From positions 124,001-188,000 of the forward strand of contig PVEQ01000001.1 in NCBI GenBank assembly GCA_002973575.1: 64,000 nt of DNA, given 5' to 3'. The notes below the pieces were generated by a model that saw only the letters and a list, made by a program, of their open reading frames with translations, had not been told where the DNA came from and did not search any database. Below are positions 26,273-34,410 of the stretch, piece after piece (position 1 is the stretch's first letter; the number at the start of each line of letters is the position of its first letter). Origin of the DNA: Sediminibacterium magnilacihabitans. Its GTDB lineage: Bacteria; Bacteroidota; Bacteroidia; Chitinophagales; Chitinophagaceae. A program made the position numbers and the translations under genes.

Positions 26273-27265
26273 ATGAAAGTAGCAGTTTTCAGCACACATA
26301 AATTTGAGAAAGATTTTTTGCTCCGTGCGGCAAAAGGTAAACATGAATTAATATTGCTTGAACCACAACTTTCGTTAACTACTGCTGGTTTGGCCGAAGC
26401 ATGTAATGCCGTTTGCATTTTTGTGAATGATGATGGCTCAAAAGATGTTTTAAAAAAAATATCGGCTATAGGAATTAGATATCTGGTTCTTCGCTCTGCA
26501 GGTTTTAATCATGTAGATATCAAGGCTGCCTATGAATTGGGCATGAGAGCGGCCCGAGTGCCTGAGTATTCGCCTTATGCCGTAGCTGAACACACGATTG
26601 CACTAATGCTTGCATTGAACCGAAAATTGGTATTAGCTCATAACCGGATCCGTGATTTAAATTTTTCTTTGAATGGCCTGACTGGTTTTGATATGCATGG
26701 TAAAACTGCCGGCATTATCGGAACTGGGAAAATAGGAAGAATTGTTGCGGAGATACTTCATGGTTTCGGATGCAGAATAATGGCCTATGATATAATGCCT
26801 GACAATGATTGGGCAAGTAAATATGGAGTGGTCTATACCGGCATTGATAACTTATGTAGTCAATCAGACATTATCACATTGCATGCACCATTGACCGAAC
26901 AAACCCGCTACATCATTAACAGGGACAGAATTGCAAAAATGAAAAAGGGTGTAATGATGATTAATACCAGTCGTGGGGCATTAGTGAATACAAAAGATGT
27001 TATCGCTTCTTTAAAATCCGGTCAGATTGGCTACCTGGGGCTTGATGTGTATGAAGAAGAAAGAGGTTTGTTTTTTGAAGACCATTCCAGCGACATTTTG
27101 CAGGACGATATTATAGCAAGATTAATGACATTTTCAAATGTGTTAATCACCAGTCACCAGGCTTTTTTGACAGACACCGCTTTGTATAACATAGCCGAAA
27201 CAACTATCACCAACCTTGACTGCTTTGAAAATAAAACAGCATGTAAAAATGAGTTAAAGCCATAG
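26273..27265 (+). CDS. ldhA: D-2-hydroxyacid dehydrogenase, D-lactate dehydrogenase type
   Basis: 330 residues from the ATG at 26273 (MKVAVFSTHKFEKDFL); a TTG nine bases upstream is less likely. Reduces pyruvate to D-lactate with NADH if the LdhA assignment holds. NAD-binding motif GIIGTGKIGRIVAEIL is near residue 145, followed by YDIMP; the catalytic Arg is in NTSRGALVNTKD, Glu in LDVYEEERG and His in ITSHQAFLT. The spacing LDVYEEERGLFFEDHS is characteristic of LdhA-type proteins rather than formate or phosphoglycerate dehydrogenases. It is 24 bases after pfkB, so the two may be co-transcribed and supply fermentation when respiration is impaired by metal. Family call is firm. Confidence 0.9.
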   Translation: MKVAVFSTHKFEKDFLLRAAKGKHELILLEPQLSLTTAGLAEACNAVCIFVNDDGSKDVLKKISAIGIRYLVLRSAGFNHVDIKAAYELGMRAARVPEYSPYAVAEHTIALMLALNRKLVLAHNRIRDLNFSLNGLTGFDMHGKTAGIIGTGKIGRIVAEILHGFGCRIMAYDIMPDNDWASKYGVVYTGIDNLCSQSDIITLHAPLTEQTRYIINRDRIAKMKKGVMMINTSRGALVNTKDVIASLKSGQIGYLGLDVYEEERGLFFEDHSSDILQDDIIARLMTFSNVLITSHQAFLTDTALYNIAETTITNLDCFENKTACKNELKP

Positions 27266-27300
27266 ATTTTGATGACTTGGCAAGCATCAATATCGTTAGC

Positions 27301-27326
27301 TTCCGAACTTGTAAATTCCTTCGGAA
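27301..27326 (+). terminator. Hairpin after ldhA, flanked by direct repeats
   Basis: TTCCGAA (27301-27307) and TTCGGAA (27320-27326) form a 7-bp stem with a 12-base loop, 35 bases after the ldhA stop. The sequence GGCAAGCATC occurs on both sides (27279-27288 and 27331-27340), so hairpin plus flanks look like a small composite element. It probably separates ldhA from the next gene. Confidence 0.45.
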
Positions 27327-27371
27327 AGATGGCAAGCATCCTGCCTCAATAAATATTCATAAAATAATAAA

Positions 27372-28087
27372 ATGAAAAGGAAGCTGATTATTGGCATTAC
27401 GGCACATTGTAGAAAATGTCATTGGGATATTTATGCAAATTGGATTAAAGGAGATGACCCTGATATTGATGTTTTAAGAATTTCAAACAGGGATTATGTT
27501 ACATTGGAGTCAGGGAGATTTGATGGGATGTTGTTAGCCGGTGGGCAGGATGTACACACCCTCTTTTTTATGGTAAGCCAGAATACTACAAATTGCTGAA
27601 TCCTAAGAATGTGGCCTGGCGAAGAGATGAGTTTGAACTGGAGGTCATTCGTAAAACACTGCAACAGCAAAAACCGTTACTGGGTATTTGCAGAGGATTA
27701 CAAATTGCGAATGTTTATTTTGGAGGAACTTTAATACCCGATATTCCTTTACATTTACAGACTTATGAACATCTGACAAAAGCAGGAAAGCCTTGTATGC
27801 ATGAAATCACAGTAAAGAAAAATACTCTCCTCAGTCAAATTGTACACACTAAAAAAGGGGAAGTATTTTCAGCACACCATCAAAGTGTTGATAGAATTGG
27901 CAAGGGATTATGTGTGAATGCTATGGCAAAAAAAAGGATTATAGAGGGGATGGAAATTAAAGATGATAGGAGTAAAAACTTGCTATTATTGCTCCAATGG
28001 CATCCCGAAAGAATGAAAAATAAGCAAAGTGTTTTTTCAAAAAATATTCGGGATTATTTTTTGAATGAGATAAAAAAGACAATTTAA
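27372..28087 (+). pseudogene. Frameshifted class I glutamine amidotransferase (PuuD-like gamma-glutamyl hydrolase)
   Basis: The N-terminal part runs from 27372 in one frame (MKRKLIIGITAHCRKCHWDI, then LLAGGQDVH) and stops at 27599. The rest continues in another frame: upstream of the ATG at 27593 that frame already reads FYGKPEYYKLLNPKNVAWRRD, the sequence expected after GGQDVHP. The change of frame occurs at 27562-27575, at CCCTC followed by six T. The C-terminal part has the nucleophile loop GICRGLQIANVYFGG and the His-Glu pair QWHPER. Joined, the protein would be about 238 residues, normal for the family. It may be a pseudogene, a base-calling error in the T-run, or rescued by slippage. 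Confidence 0.75.
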
Positions 28088-28243
28088 GTCTGAAGGAAAT
28101 AAATTGAAAAATGGGAAGAAGATTTGCTTAATGAAATACAATATCACCTGTTAGCTACAACCCTATTAGACACTTCCCGTTTACTTAATCGGATATTTTT
28201 TGCGACGCTTTATAGTCACATTGTAACCTTGCAGACAATTTTG

Positions 28244-28265
28244 TATTTAAGTATTTGCTTAAATA
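28244..28265. promoter_or_regulatory. Palindromic operator between promoter elements of the mer-type cassette
   Basis: TATTTAAG (28244-28251) and CTTAAATA (28258-28265) are perfectly complementary with a six-base spacer. The repeat ends two bases before the TAATCTTTG promoter box and 40 bases before the ArsR start. This is where an ArsR repressor would block polymerase, so autoregulation of arsR-merTP-GDCCVxC is strongly suggested. Confidence 0.7.
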
Positions 28266-28267
28266 AG

Positions 28268-28276
28268 TAATCTTTG
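28268..28276 (+). promoter_or_regulatory. Bacteroidota-type -7 promoter element (TAATCTTTG)
   Basis: Exact match to TAnnTTTG (28269-28276 with one extra leading base). A TTTTG at 28239-28243 lies 24 bases upstream as the likely -33 element, slightly beyond the common spacing. The palindrome at 28244-28265 fills the space between them. Confidence 0.6.
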
Positions 28277-28305
28277 TTACTTTTGCCCGACTAACAAATT
28301 TGACA

Positions 28306-28677
28306 ATGGCAAACGACACTTGCATAAGGTTACAGGCAGACATAGAACAAATTAAAAGCTGCCGGGAAAAATTAAAGGCTAACTCAAAATCATTTTTACA
28401 GTTGGGACAAGTTCTTGCTTTGGCAGGCAACGAAGTGCGACTGAAAATACTGTTTCTGCTTGAAGAGGAAAATGAACTTTGCCCTTGCGACCTTAGCGAT
28501 ATTTTGGGAATGAGTATTCCAGCAGTTTCTCAACACTTACGCAAACTGAAAGACGGTAACATCATTGAAGCCAGAAAAGAAGGGCAAACAATTTTTTATT
28601 CATTACGCAATGAGCATTTAAAAGTTTTAAAACCATTCTTTAAAATTATCAATCAACAAAATTTGGCGACAGTATGA
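28306..28677 (+). CDS. ArsR/SmtB-family metal-sensing repressor
   Basis: 123 residues from ATG 28306; a TTG two codons upstream is less likely. Helix 3 has the metal box ELCPCDL (residues 57-63), the counterpart of ELCVCDL in ArsR and CadC, and extra Cys at 6 and 19 could complete a thiolate site. The recognition helix is IPAVSQHLRKLKDGNI (about 71-86), followed by the wing RKEGQTIFYSL. It overlaps merTP by four bases (ATGA), showing a tight operon. A perfect palindrome and promoter lie immediately upstream. The context with MerTP and GDCCVxC suggests Hg(II) or a similar thiophilic ion as inducer. Confidence 0.9.
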   Translation: MANDTCIRLQADIEQIKSCREKLKANSKSFLQLGQVLALAGNEVRLKILFLLEEENELCPCDLSDILGMSIPAVSQHLRKLKDGNIIEARKEGQTIFYSLRNEHLKVLKPFFKIINQQNLATV

Positions 28678-29291
28678 CAACGACTCCAAAAAATAGTAAA
28701 GGCTGGATTGCAGGGCTGTTGACAGCAGTTGCAGCATCGCTTTGCTGCATTACACCTGTTTTAGCTTTCTTAGGTGGTGCAAGCGGACTTGCTTCATCAT
28801 TTTCGTGGATTGAGCCGTATCGTCCATATTTTATCGGTTTAACAATTGCAGTTTTTACATTTGCCTGGTATCAAAAACTAAAACCACAAAAACAAGTTGA
28901 CTGCGATTGTGAGACTGACAATAAAAAATCATTTTGGCAATCAAAAACATTTTTAGCTATCGTTACTGTGATTGCAGGATTGTTAATAGCATTTCCATAC
29001 TACGCAAAAATATTTTATCCAAAGCCTCAAGAAGCAAAGGTTATTATTGTTGACAAAAGCAATATACAGACAGCAGAATTTAAAATAAAAGGTATGACTT
29101 GCAAAGGCTGCACAGAACATATAAACAGCGAACTTTCAAAAACAACGGGAGTGATTGAGTTCAATACTTCTTATGAAAAGGGCAATAGCCTTGTTAAGTT
29201 TGACAACAGTAAAACTTCTGTTGACAGCCTTGTATCCGCCATTAATAAAACTGGATATAAGGTAACTTCTCAATCTGTAATCAACAACTAA
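28674..29291 (+). CDS. merTP: MerTP: mercuric-ion transporter fused to a MerP-like domain
   Basis: 205 residues. TM1 carries the vicinal Cys pair (ASLCCITPVLAFLGGASG, Cys 24-25) that takes Hg(II) in MerT. TM2 and TM3 follow (about 44-62 and 93-112), with a loop containing VDCDCETD as second thiol site. The C-terminal MerP-like HMA domain has GMTCKGCTEHI (Cys about 142 and 145). Such fusions import Hg(II) for reduction by MerA. No merA or merB is present in the window, so either reduction is done elsewhere or the fusion serves another thiophilic ion. Overlaps its neighbours at both ends, so it is translationally coupled. Confidence 0.9.
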   Translation: MTTTPKNSKGWIAGLLTAVAASLCCITPVLAFLGGASGLASSFSWIEPYRPYFIGLTIAVFTFAWYQKLKPQKQVDCDCETDNKKSFWQSKTFLAIVTVIAGLLIAFPYYAKIFYPKPQEAKVIIVDKSNIQTAEFKIKGMTCKGCTEHINSELSKTTGVIEFNTSYEKGNSLVKFDNSKTSVDSLVSAINKTGYKVTSQSVINN

Positions 29292-29506
29292 TGGAAAAAA
29301 CTATTATACTTCAATCTGTTATTACTTGCCCTGTTTGTGGACACAGACAAGAAGAAACAATGCCAACAGATGCTTGCCATTATTTTTATGAGTGTTCAAG
29401 TTGCAAAACACGACTTAAACCAAAGGAAGGCGACTGTTGCGTTTATTGCAGTTACGGGTCAGTAAAATGTCCGCCTATGCAATTAGGAACATCCTGCTGT
29501 TCGTAG
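29291..29506 (+). CDS. GDCCVxC-domain small Cys-rich protein
   Basis: 71 residues with twelve Cys: CPVC near the start, CSSC, the naming motif GDCCVYCSYG, then KCPP and a terminal SCCS. The arrangement of two CxxC pairs resembles a zinc-ribbon with an added vicinal Cys motif. This family is known to travel with MerTP/ArsR cassettes and has no proven function; metal trafficking to MerTP or protection of cytoplasm is plausible. Its ATG shares the last A of the merTP stop codon. No signal peptide, so it is cytoplasmic. Confidence 0.85.
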   Translation: MEKTIILQSVITCPVCGHRQEETMPTDACHYFYECSSCKTRLKPKEGDCCVYCSYGSVKCPPMQLGTSCCS

Positions 29507-29983
29507 CGACGAAAGGGTATGCAGCTCAAAAAAAGTATTGTCAAAAGCGGGGCAAACGAATATATCCGCATCTGCATATCGCTATCAGCTTCATCCGGGA
29601 TTGGCTTGCTTCGCTGCATCAATTAAGGTTTATTCAGCTTCAGTAATCCTATTTACCTTCGGTTACCGAACTGGACATTATAAAATATCCCGCCTTCGTT
29701 AATACCTGAATCTTGTGGCAACTCTCCTTTTGATAACAGGGGTGTCAGAGTAAGGAATCTTTTATATGGGGCTATTGTAGCTAAAATTTTTATGGGAGGT
29801 GAGGATGGCACCGGGCAGCCTGGGTCTGGCGGCTGTGCTGGTGGTGGAGCAATTTTTGTAAGCACCTCATCTTTACCTCCCAGTATATACTCTTGTAAGA
29901 TAATTTTATTAGTGGATAATAAAAACGCATTAGATATTTGTTTTTGATGCCCTCAACTTTTTGTCTCCAATTTTTTTTCCCGC
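29507..29983. other. 477-base stretch without a convincing gene
   Basis: Follows the mer-type cassette and lies downstream of the minus-strand TonB receptor. Plus-strand frames are short and lack family features. On the minus strand a frame is open from about 29943 to 29653, with only a GTG start at 29865; it contains a Pro-rich segment (IAPPPAQPPDPGCPVPSSPP) and could be a small exported or leaderless peptide, but nothing supports it strongly. The stretch is locally more GC-rich than its surroundings and contains a long inverted repeat at 29793-29882. Confidence 0.5.
29793..29882. repeat. Long imperfect inverted repeat in the gap before the TonB gene
   Basis: TGGGAGGTGAGGATG (29793-29807) pairs with CATCTTTACCTCCCA (29868-29882) at 13 of 15 positions, with a 60-base GC-rich loop. 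It could be a terminator for the minus-strand receptor gene (about 100 bases downstream of its stop) or the trace of a mobile element. Confidence 0.45.
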
Positions 29984-32185
29984 TTATAATTTTGCCCCAA
30001 CTGATACAAAGAAAGTTCTACCATCGGCCGGTAATGCACCCGGTCCGGGATAACCACCTGCACGACGTGTAAAATATCTCTCATCAAACAGGTTATTTAT
30101 ACCAGCTTTCAAATTCAGGCCTTTTGAGAATTTATAAGTGGCTGTTAAATCAGTTACAGTATAAGAAGGGATTAGCCCAGTATTTCCGTTTGCCGATGGT
30201 GTAACTGTGTTATTTGCATCGCTGAAGGTTTCTCCAACACTACTTACCTGTGCTGTTAATAAAAACCCTTTATAACCGCCGGTGATACCGCCCCTGAAAA
30301 TATTGGCTGGTGCATTCTCCACTTTCTTTCCTTTGGTATTGGCATCTTTATGGTCGCCACTATACTTGGCATCTGTGTATCCATAAGAACCAAAAATGAT
30401 TAAGTCTGTATGCTTGCTTTTACTAAATGCCCTGATGGGGTTAAACTCTGCATATCCTTCAAACCCTTTACTGGTGCTGCTGCCCACATTAGTAATAAGA
30501 CGGTAGGAAGGTGTTCCGCTAACAGTAACTGTACCTACACGGTTATCATACTGTAAGTAAAATCCACTTACGTCAAACTGCAGAAAATTTTTCACTTTGC
30601 CCCGATAGCCTAAATCAATATTATATCCCCTGGCATCTTTTAAATCAGGGTCAACTACATCAGTTGTAGGCGGCGCCTGCAGGTTTGCAAACTGAATAGG
30701 CCGATAAGCCTGTGAAATATTTGCATACACTTCAGTGGCCTTTGTGATATGATACTCTGTTCCAATGCCTGCAAGAACAAAACTTCTGTTCCTTGTAATA
30801 TTTTGTAAGATTATTTCTGCACCACCGGAAGCATATCCGTTTCGCCCCGAAGAAGAACCTTCCAGCCACTCATAGCGAAGGCCTGGAATAATCAACAACT
30901 TATCTGTAACACGAAAAATATTTTCTACAAATGCGGCTACGTTTCTGGATTCAAATGTTATATCACGGGGGTAATTACCGGTAACAGCTATATCATATCC
31001 TGTACCTGTTGTTCCTTTACCATCTGCCTGCCTTGTGGTAGTGCCGGTGTATAAACGGATACCGCCGGATAAAGTATTTTTCATTTTGCCCAAATGATAG
31101 TCAGTGATAATGCGGCTTTCTAAACCATAATTTCTGTATTGGTCAAGATTAACAACCCTGTTATTATAAGTAAGTGTTGCGGCATTGATGCTATCTTGTG
31201 TTGTGATGGATTGTAAAAAACCAACGCTGTTCCTGTCGCCGATAGTGCCAAATAATTTTGTATTCCACCGGGTGTTTTCATTTATTTGATAGTTGGCGAT
31301 TAAAGCTGGTGTCGTCCATGTTATGTCAAACCAATTACGGCTTCGGAAACTTTGTTGAGCATCCTGTTTTATTTGTGTATCGGTCAAACCACCGGGTTGC
31401 TGGCTGCGGATATGCGAACGCATCACTTCAGCCATTAATGAAAATTTTGTACTGAAATTATAGGTTACAGTAGCGTAACCTGTGTTGGTGAAATAGCGGC
31501 TGTTTTCTCTCCACCCATCTCCGTTACGATGGTCAAAAAATGTATAATAATGAACTTTACCCTTTTTGCCTCCTATCGCATTATAACTATTAAACAGTCC
31601 GTTACTGCCAAATGTTTGCTGTGTTTCAAACTCAAGAGACTTGTTTATTTCACTCCCGTTTTTGAGAATATAATTTACCAGTCCGCCGAACTGGGGGCCA
31701 TATTGCAAAGAACCTTGCCCTCTTACTATCTCTATTCTTTGCACAGCCTGTAATTGTGGATTATAATAAGCTTCAGGATAACCGAATGGGTCAGCAGCAA
31801 TATCATATCCATTTTGACGAACATTAAACTCCCAACTTCTGTTAGGGCTCAATCCTCGGGCGGCAATGCCAATTTGAATTCCGCTGGCGTCGCTTTCCCA
31901 AATATGAATACCGGGTACTTTGGCCAGTACTTGCCGCATATTATTTGTTACAACATTCCCCTGCACATTGTCCAGCACAATCAGTGCATTCTTTTTGCCG
32001 GCATAAATATTTGTTCCAACAATTTCCGGCATTTGCTGATAATCACTTTTGCTGTTCCTGCCCACTACTGTTACGTCGGGTAAGCTTCTTATATGCAACG
32101 TATCATTTCTTTCCTTTTTGGTTTGTGCCTTGGCTACATTTATTGCTAATATCATTAAACAAAAAACAATTCCTCTTTTATTCAT
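29984..32185 (-). CDS. TonB-dependent outer-membrane receptor (FecA-like)
   Basis: 733 residues from the start at 32185, which gives MNKRGIVFCLMILAINVAKAQ; the longer frame to 32230 adds 15 residues without a better signal. Plug domain: PDVTVVG, MRQVLAKVPGIHIWESDASG, GIAARGLSPNRSWEF and QRIEIVRGQGSLQYGPQFGG (about 40-180). A 22-strand barrel follows with the TonB-box II region GLNLKAGINNLFDERYF near the end; the last residues are FFVSVGAKL. No carboxypeptidase-like N-terminal extension, unlike SusC proteins. FecA-type receptors import Fe-citrate, but this one sits alone on the minus strand in a copper island, so copper or chelate uptake is possible. Substrate not resolvable. Confidence 0.9.
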   Translation of the reverse strand: MNKRGIVFCLMILAINVAKAQTKKERNDTLHIRSLPDVTVVGRNSKSDYQQMPEIVGTNIYAGKKNALIVLDNVQGNVVTNNMRQVLAKVPGIHIWESDASGIQIGIAARGLSPNRSWEFNVRQNGYDIAADPFGYPEAYYNPQLQAVQRIEIVRGQGSLQYGPQFGGLVNYILKNGSEINKSLEFETQQTFGSNGLFNSYNAIGGKKGKVHYYTFFDHRNGDGWRENSRYFTNTGYATVTYNFSTKFSLMAEVMRSHIRSQQPGGLTDTQIKQDAQQSFRSRNWFDITWTTPALIANYQINENTRWNTKLFGTIGDRNSVGFLQSITTQDSINAATLTYNNRVVNLDQYRNYGLESRIITDYHLGKMKNTLSGGIRLYTGTTTRQADGKGTTGTGYDIAVTGNYPRDITFESRNVAAFVENIFRVTDKLLIIPGLRYEWLEGSSSGRNGYASGGAEIILQNITRNRSFVLAGIGTEYHITKATEVYANISQAYRPIQFANLQAPPTTDVVDPDLKDARGYNIDLGYRGKVKNFLQFDVSGFYLQYDNRVGTVTVSGTPSYRLITNVGSSTSKGFEGYAEFNPIRAFSKSKHTDLIIFGSYGYTDAKYSGDHKDANTKGKKVENAPANIFRGGITGGYKGFLLTAQVSSVGETFSDANNTVTPSANGNTGLIPSYTVTDLTATYKFSKGLNLKAGINNLFDERYFTRRAGGYPGPGALPADGRTFFVSVGAKL

Positions 32186-32232
32186 AAGTGTGATTTTTAG
32201 TTGCAAAAGTGCCAACACATTAAGCAGCATCA

Positions 32233-32360
32233 GTTATGCAAAGGGGAAATAGAGTTATGCAATACGGAAAACCTGAGATTTCTTTGAAAATATGTTATAT
32301 ACAGGCAACCTGTTTGGGCTTTTAATTGTACCAATGAAATTGCGATGTTGCTATGCAATA
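32233..32360 (-). promoter_or_regulatory. TTGCATAAC direct repeats upstream of the TonB receptor gene
   Basis: On the minus strand TTGCATAAC occurs at 32262-32254 and 32241-32233, exactly 21 bases (two helical turns) apart, with a partial third TATTGCATAG at 32360-32351. Between them and the gene, TTTTGCAAC (32208-32200) could be the -7 region. Same-face repeats suggest binding of an activator or repressor of the receptor gene. Confidence 0.4.
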
Positions 32361-32543
32361 CAAATTGCTGGAGATATCCTGCTTATTTAGAGCAAAGATG
32401 TTACGAAATCAGATGAAAAACTGGTCTTTTATGCTTAATTCATACGTTTTCAGGTAGAAAGGCCCATTATTTATCTGAATTAAAACAGCAAAATTCTATA
32501 AACATTGTCAATAATTTTACAAATAGTCTGAGCAGTTCTTATA

Positions 32544-32551
32544 TATCTTTG
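32544..32551 (+). promoter_or_regulatory. Bacteroidota-type -7 promoter element (TATCTTTG)
   Basis: Exact TAnnTTTG match 52 bases before the start of the His-rich protein gene at 32604. No clear -33 TTG was seen at the usual 17-23 bases. The 418-base intergenic region 32186-32603 therefore appears to hold divergent promoters for the TonB receptor (minus) and the third RND operon (plus). Confidence 0.5.
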
Positions 32552-32603
32552 CCCTGCAAGGAATTATTTTTCAATAAAATAGCCCTATTTTTACAAATAT
32601 TAA

Positions 32604-33128
32604 ATGACCCGGAATTTATCCATAAAACTAAAAGCACTATTCCTGCTGATTGTATTTGCATCAAATACAGCAGTAGGATTTGCCTGTGCTTTAGGCATGG
32701 ATATGGGTTTTAATACATCTCATCATAACGAAACTGAAGAACCTGCAGAAGTGCATATACATGCTGATGGTAAAAAACATGTTCATGAAAAAGAAACACC
32801 AGAAGTAACCACACATGTTCACCAGGATGGTTCTAAACATCAGCATGAAGATGAGGCGACAAAACAAGTTCCTGCGGGTAAAAGCATCTCTTTTACCAAA
32901 GGCGCTGGTGGATGCTGCAGCAATGAAGTGCAAAAATTTCAAAATTTAGATAAAACCGTTGCTGCAAATACCAGCATAAATGTACCAGCATTTATAGCAG
33001 TATTGAGTGTTTTTTTGGATATTGATATATCTAACGGTATTAAGTACCTCCCTACTAAATGCACCGCCCGTTTTTATTATCCCCCTCCGCCTGACATTCG
33101 CATAGCGATTCAGCGTTTCCAGATTTGA
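32604..33128 (+). CDS. His-rich secreted protein heading the third RND operon
   Basis: 174 residues with a signal peptide ending near VGFA. Residues about 35-90 hold His-rich imperfect repeats: HIHADGKKHVHE and HVHQDGSKHQHE, separated by KETPEVTT. Then GGCCSNE, and a C-terminus YYPPPPDIRIAIQRFQI. The CC and PP elements and the last few residues recall the HYC_CC_PP-like proteins at 13721 and 15481, but the HYC motif is missing. The His repeats are suited to Zn, Ni or Cu(II) rather than Cu(I), which fits the non-Cus pump that follows. Its stop codon is the first base triplet of a nested hairpin element. Confidence 0.7.
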   Translation: MTRNLSIKLKALFLLIVFASNTAVGFACALGMDMGFNTSHHNETEEPAEVHIHADGKKHVHEKETPEVTTHVHQDGSKHQHEDEATKQVPAGKSISFTKGAGGCCSNEVQKFQNLDKTVAANTSINVPAFIAVLSVFLDIDISNGIKYLPTKCTARFYYPPPPDIRIAIQRFQI

Positions 33129-33213
33129 TTACTGTAAAACAGATGAAGCCTTTGACTTCATCAAACTTCATTTTGCCTTTGGCAATCTGGAGCTATTTGT
33201 TTTACCGTAATCA
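33126..33213 (+). other. Nested three-way hairpin element between the His-rich gene and tolC
   Basis: Outer arms TGATTACTGTAAAAC (33126-33140, including the stop codon) and GTTTTACCGTAATCA (33199-33213) pair at 14 of 15 positions. Inside are two perfect hairpins: GATGAAG (33142-33148) with CTTCATC (33156-33162), and TTGCC (33173-33177) with GGCAA (33181-33185). The whole folds as a three-way junction ending 6 bases before the tolC ATG. It could attenuate transcription, protect mRNA, or be a REP-like element. Confidence 0.6.
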
Positions 33214-33219
33214 ATTTTT

Positions 33220-34410
33220 ATGTTCAGATATAGTATCATAGTTTTTCTTACAGGAATTATTGGTTTACCAGCAGCGGCACAGCAGGTACTTACAGAAAAT
33301 GAAGCTGTGGCTAAAGCATTAGCTAATAACAAGAATATTCAGGCCGCATCACTACAAGTAAAACAGCAACAGCAATTACTAAAGTCAGCTATCAACCTGC
33401 CGAACCCTGATTTTTTTTGGGAAAGTCCAACAGGCAAGTTTTATACAGGTAGTATCACCCAATCTTTTGAATTTCCAACGGTGTACAGTAACCAATACCA
33501 TTTGCAAAAACAGCAAATTGGTGTGGCACAAAAAGAGAAGCAGCTGACAGAGGCAGAATTAAAATACAAGGTCAGGGTTTTATACTTGGAAATACAGTAT
33601 GCTGATTCGCTTACCAGGCAACTGTATATTCAGGATACCTTGTATGAAAAGATAAAACTGTCAGCCATACGCCAGTTTAAGGCCGGGCAAATTGATTATC
33701 TGCAACAAACATTTGCTGAAACGCAGTATGGAGAAATTCACAATCAATATCAGCAATCGCTTACTAGAGCCACATCCTTAAAAGCACAATTGCAGTGGTT
33801 CACCGGCATCAAAGATTCTATTTCAGTGGAACCGCTGACTGTTGTAATTACTCAGACACAATTCTCCCTTGCACCTGATTCCACAGCATTACTTTCAAAT
33901 CCCGCCGTAAAGCTTTTACAGCAACAGGAGAATGTTGCCAGACAAAATATTGCGTTACAAAAAAGCAGGGCTTTGCCCGGTTTGGCTTTTGGCTACTTTA
34001 ACCAGGGCGAAAGGGATTCAAAATGGTTTAACCGCTTCAGGGTTGGTATAAGCATTCCATTATGGTTCGGGCAGTACAAAAGTAATATCAGTGCTGCCAA
34101 AACAGAACAGCAAGTAATTCAAAACAAACAACAGGGGCTACAGCAGGAATTATCAGCACAGGTTATAAATGCTAACAGCGAAATGCAAACTAACTGGCAG
34201 TCTGTTAACTACTACCAGCAAACCGGTTTAAAAAAGGCACAGGAAGTTATTACTACTTCACAGCGTTTTTTTGTGAGTGGTGAAATTGACTATATAAGCT
34301 TACTTAGAAACAGCAATGACGCATACACCGTTTACCAGAAATACCTGGAAGCTGTAAGAAATTATAATCTCAGTGTTATCAATCACAAATATTTAATGGG
34401 TCAATTATGA
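33220..34410 (+). CDS. TolC-family outer-membrane efflux protein (third RND system)
   Basis: 396 residues with signal peptide ending LPAAAQQ. OEP repeats are clearer than in the protein at 5253: LTENEAVAKALANNKNIQAA opens repeat one, and the mature chain alternates long helices with short strands (SITQSFEFPTVYSNQ, GISIPLWFGQY). The last 30 residues (SGEIDYISLLRNSNDAYTVY) are the usual end of repeat two. It overlaps the adaptor gene by four bases (ATGA), so it belongs to the RND system completed by the permease at 39623. Expected outer-membrane trimer for metal export. Confidence 0.88.
   Translation: MFRYSIIVFLTGIIGLPAAAQQVLTENEAVAKALANNKNIQAASLQVKQQQQLLKSAINLPNPDFFWESPTGKFYTGSITQSFEFPTVYSNQYHLQKQQIGVAQKEKQLTEAELKYKVRVLYLEIQYADSLTRQLYIQDTLYEKIKLSAIRQFKAGQIDYLQQTFAETQYGEIHNQYQQSLTRATSLKAQLQWFTGIKDSISVEPLTVVITQTQFSLAPDSTALLSNPAVKLLQQQENVARQNIALQKSRALPGLAFGYFNQGERDSKWFNRFRVGISIPLWFGQYKSNISAAKTEQQVIQNKQQGLQQELSAQVINANSEMQTNWQSVNYYQQTGLKKAQEVITTSQRFFVSGEIDYISLLRNSNDAYTVYQKYLEAVRNYNLSVINHKYLMGQL

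Noticed and set aside
27555-27600. Programmed -1 frameshift in the glutamine amidotransferase
   Set aside because: The T-run permits slippage, but no downstream stimulatory structure was seen and this family is not known to use it; an indel is simpler.
29437-29646. 69-codon plus-strand ORF after the GDCCVxC gene
   Set aside because: Begins inside that gene in another frame, low-complexity basic content, no homology features.
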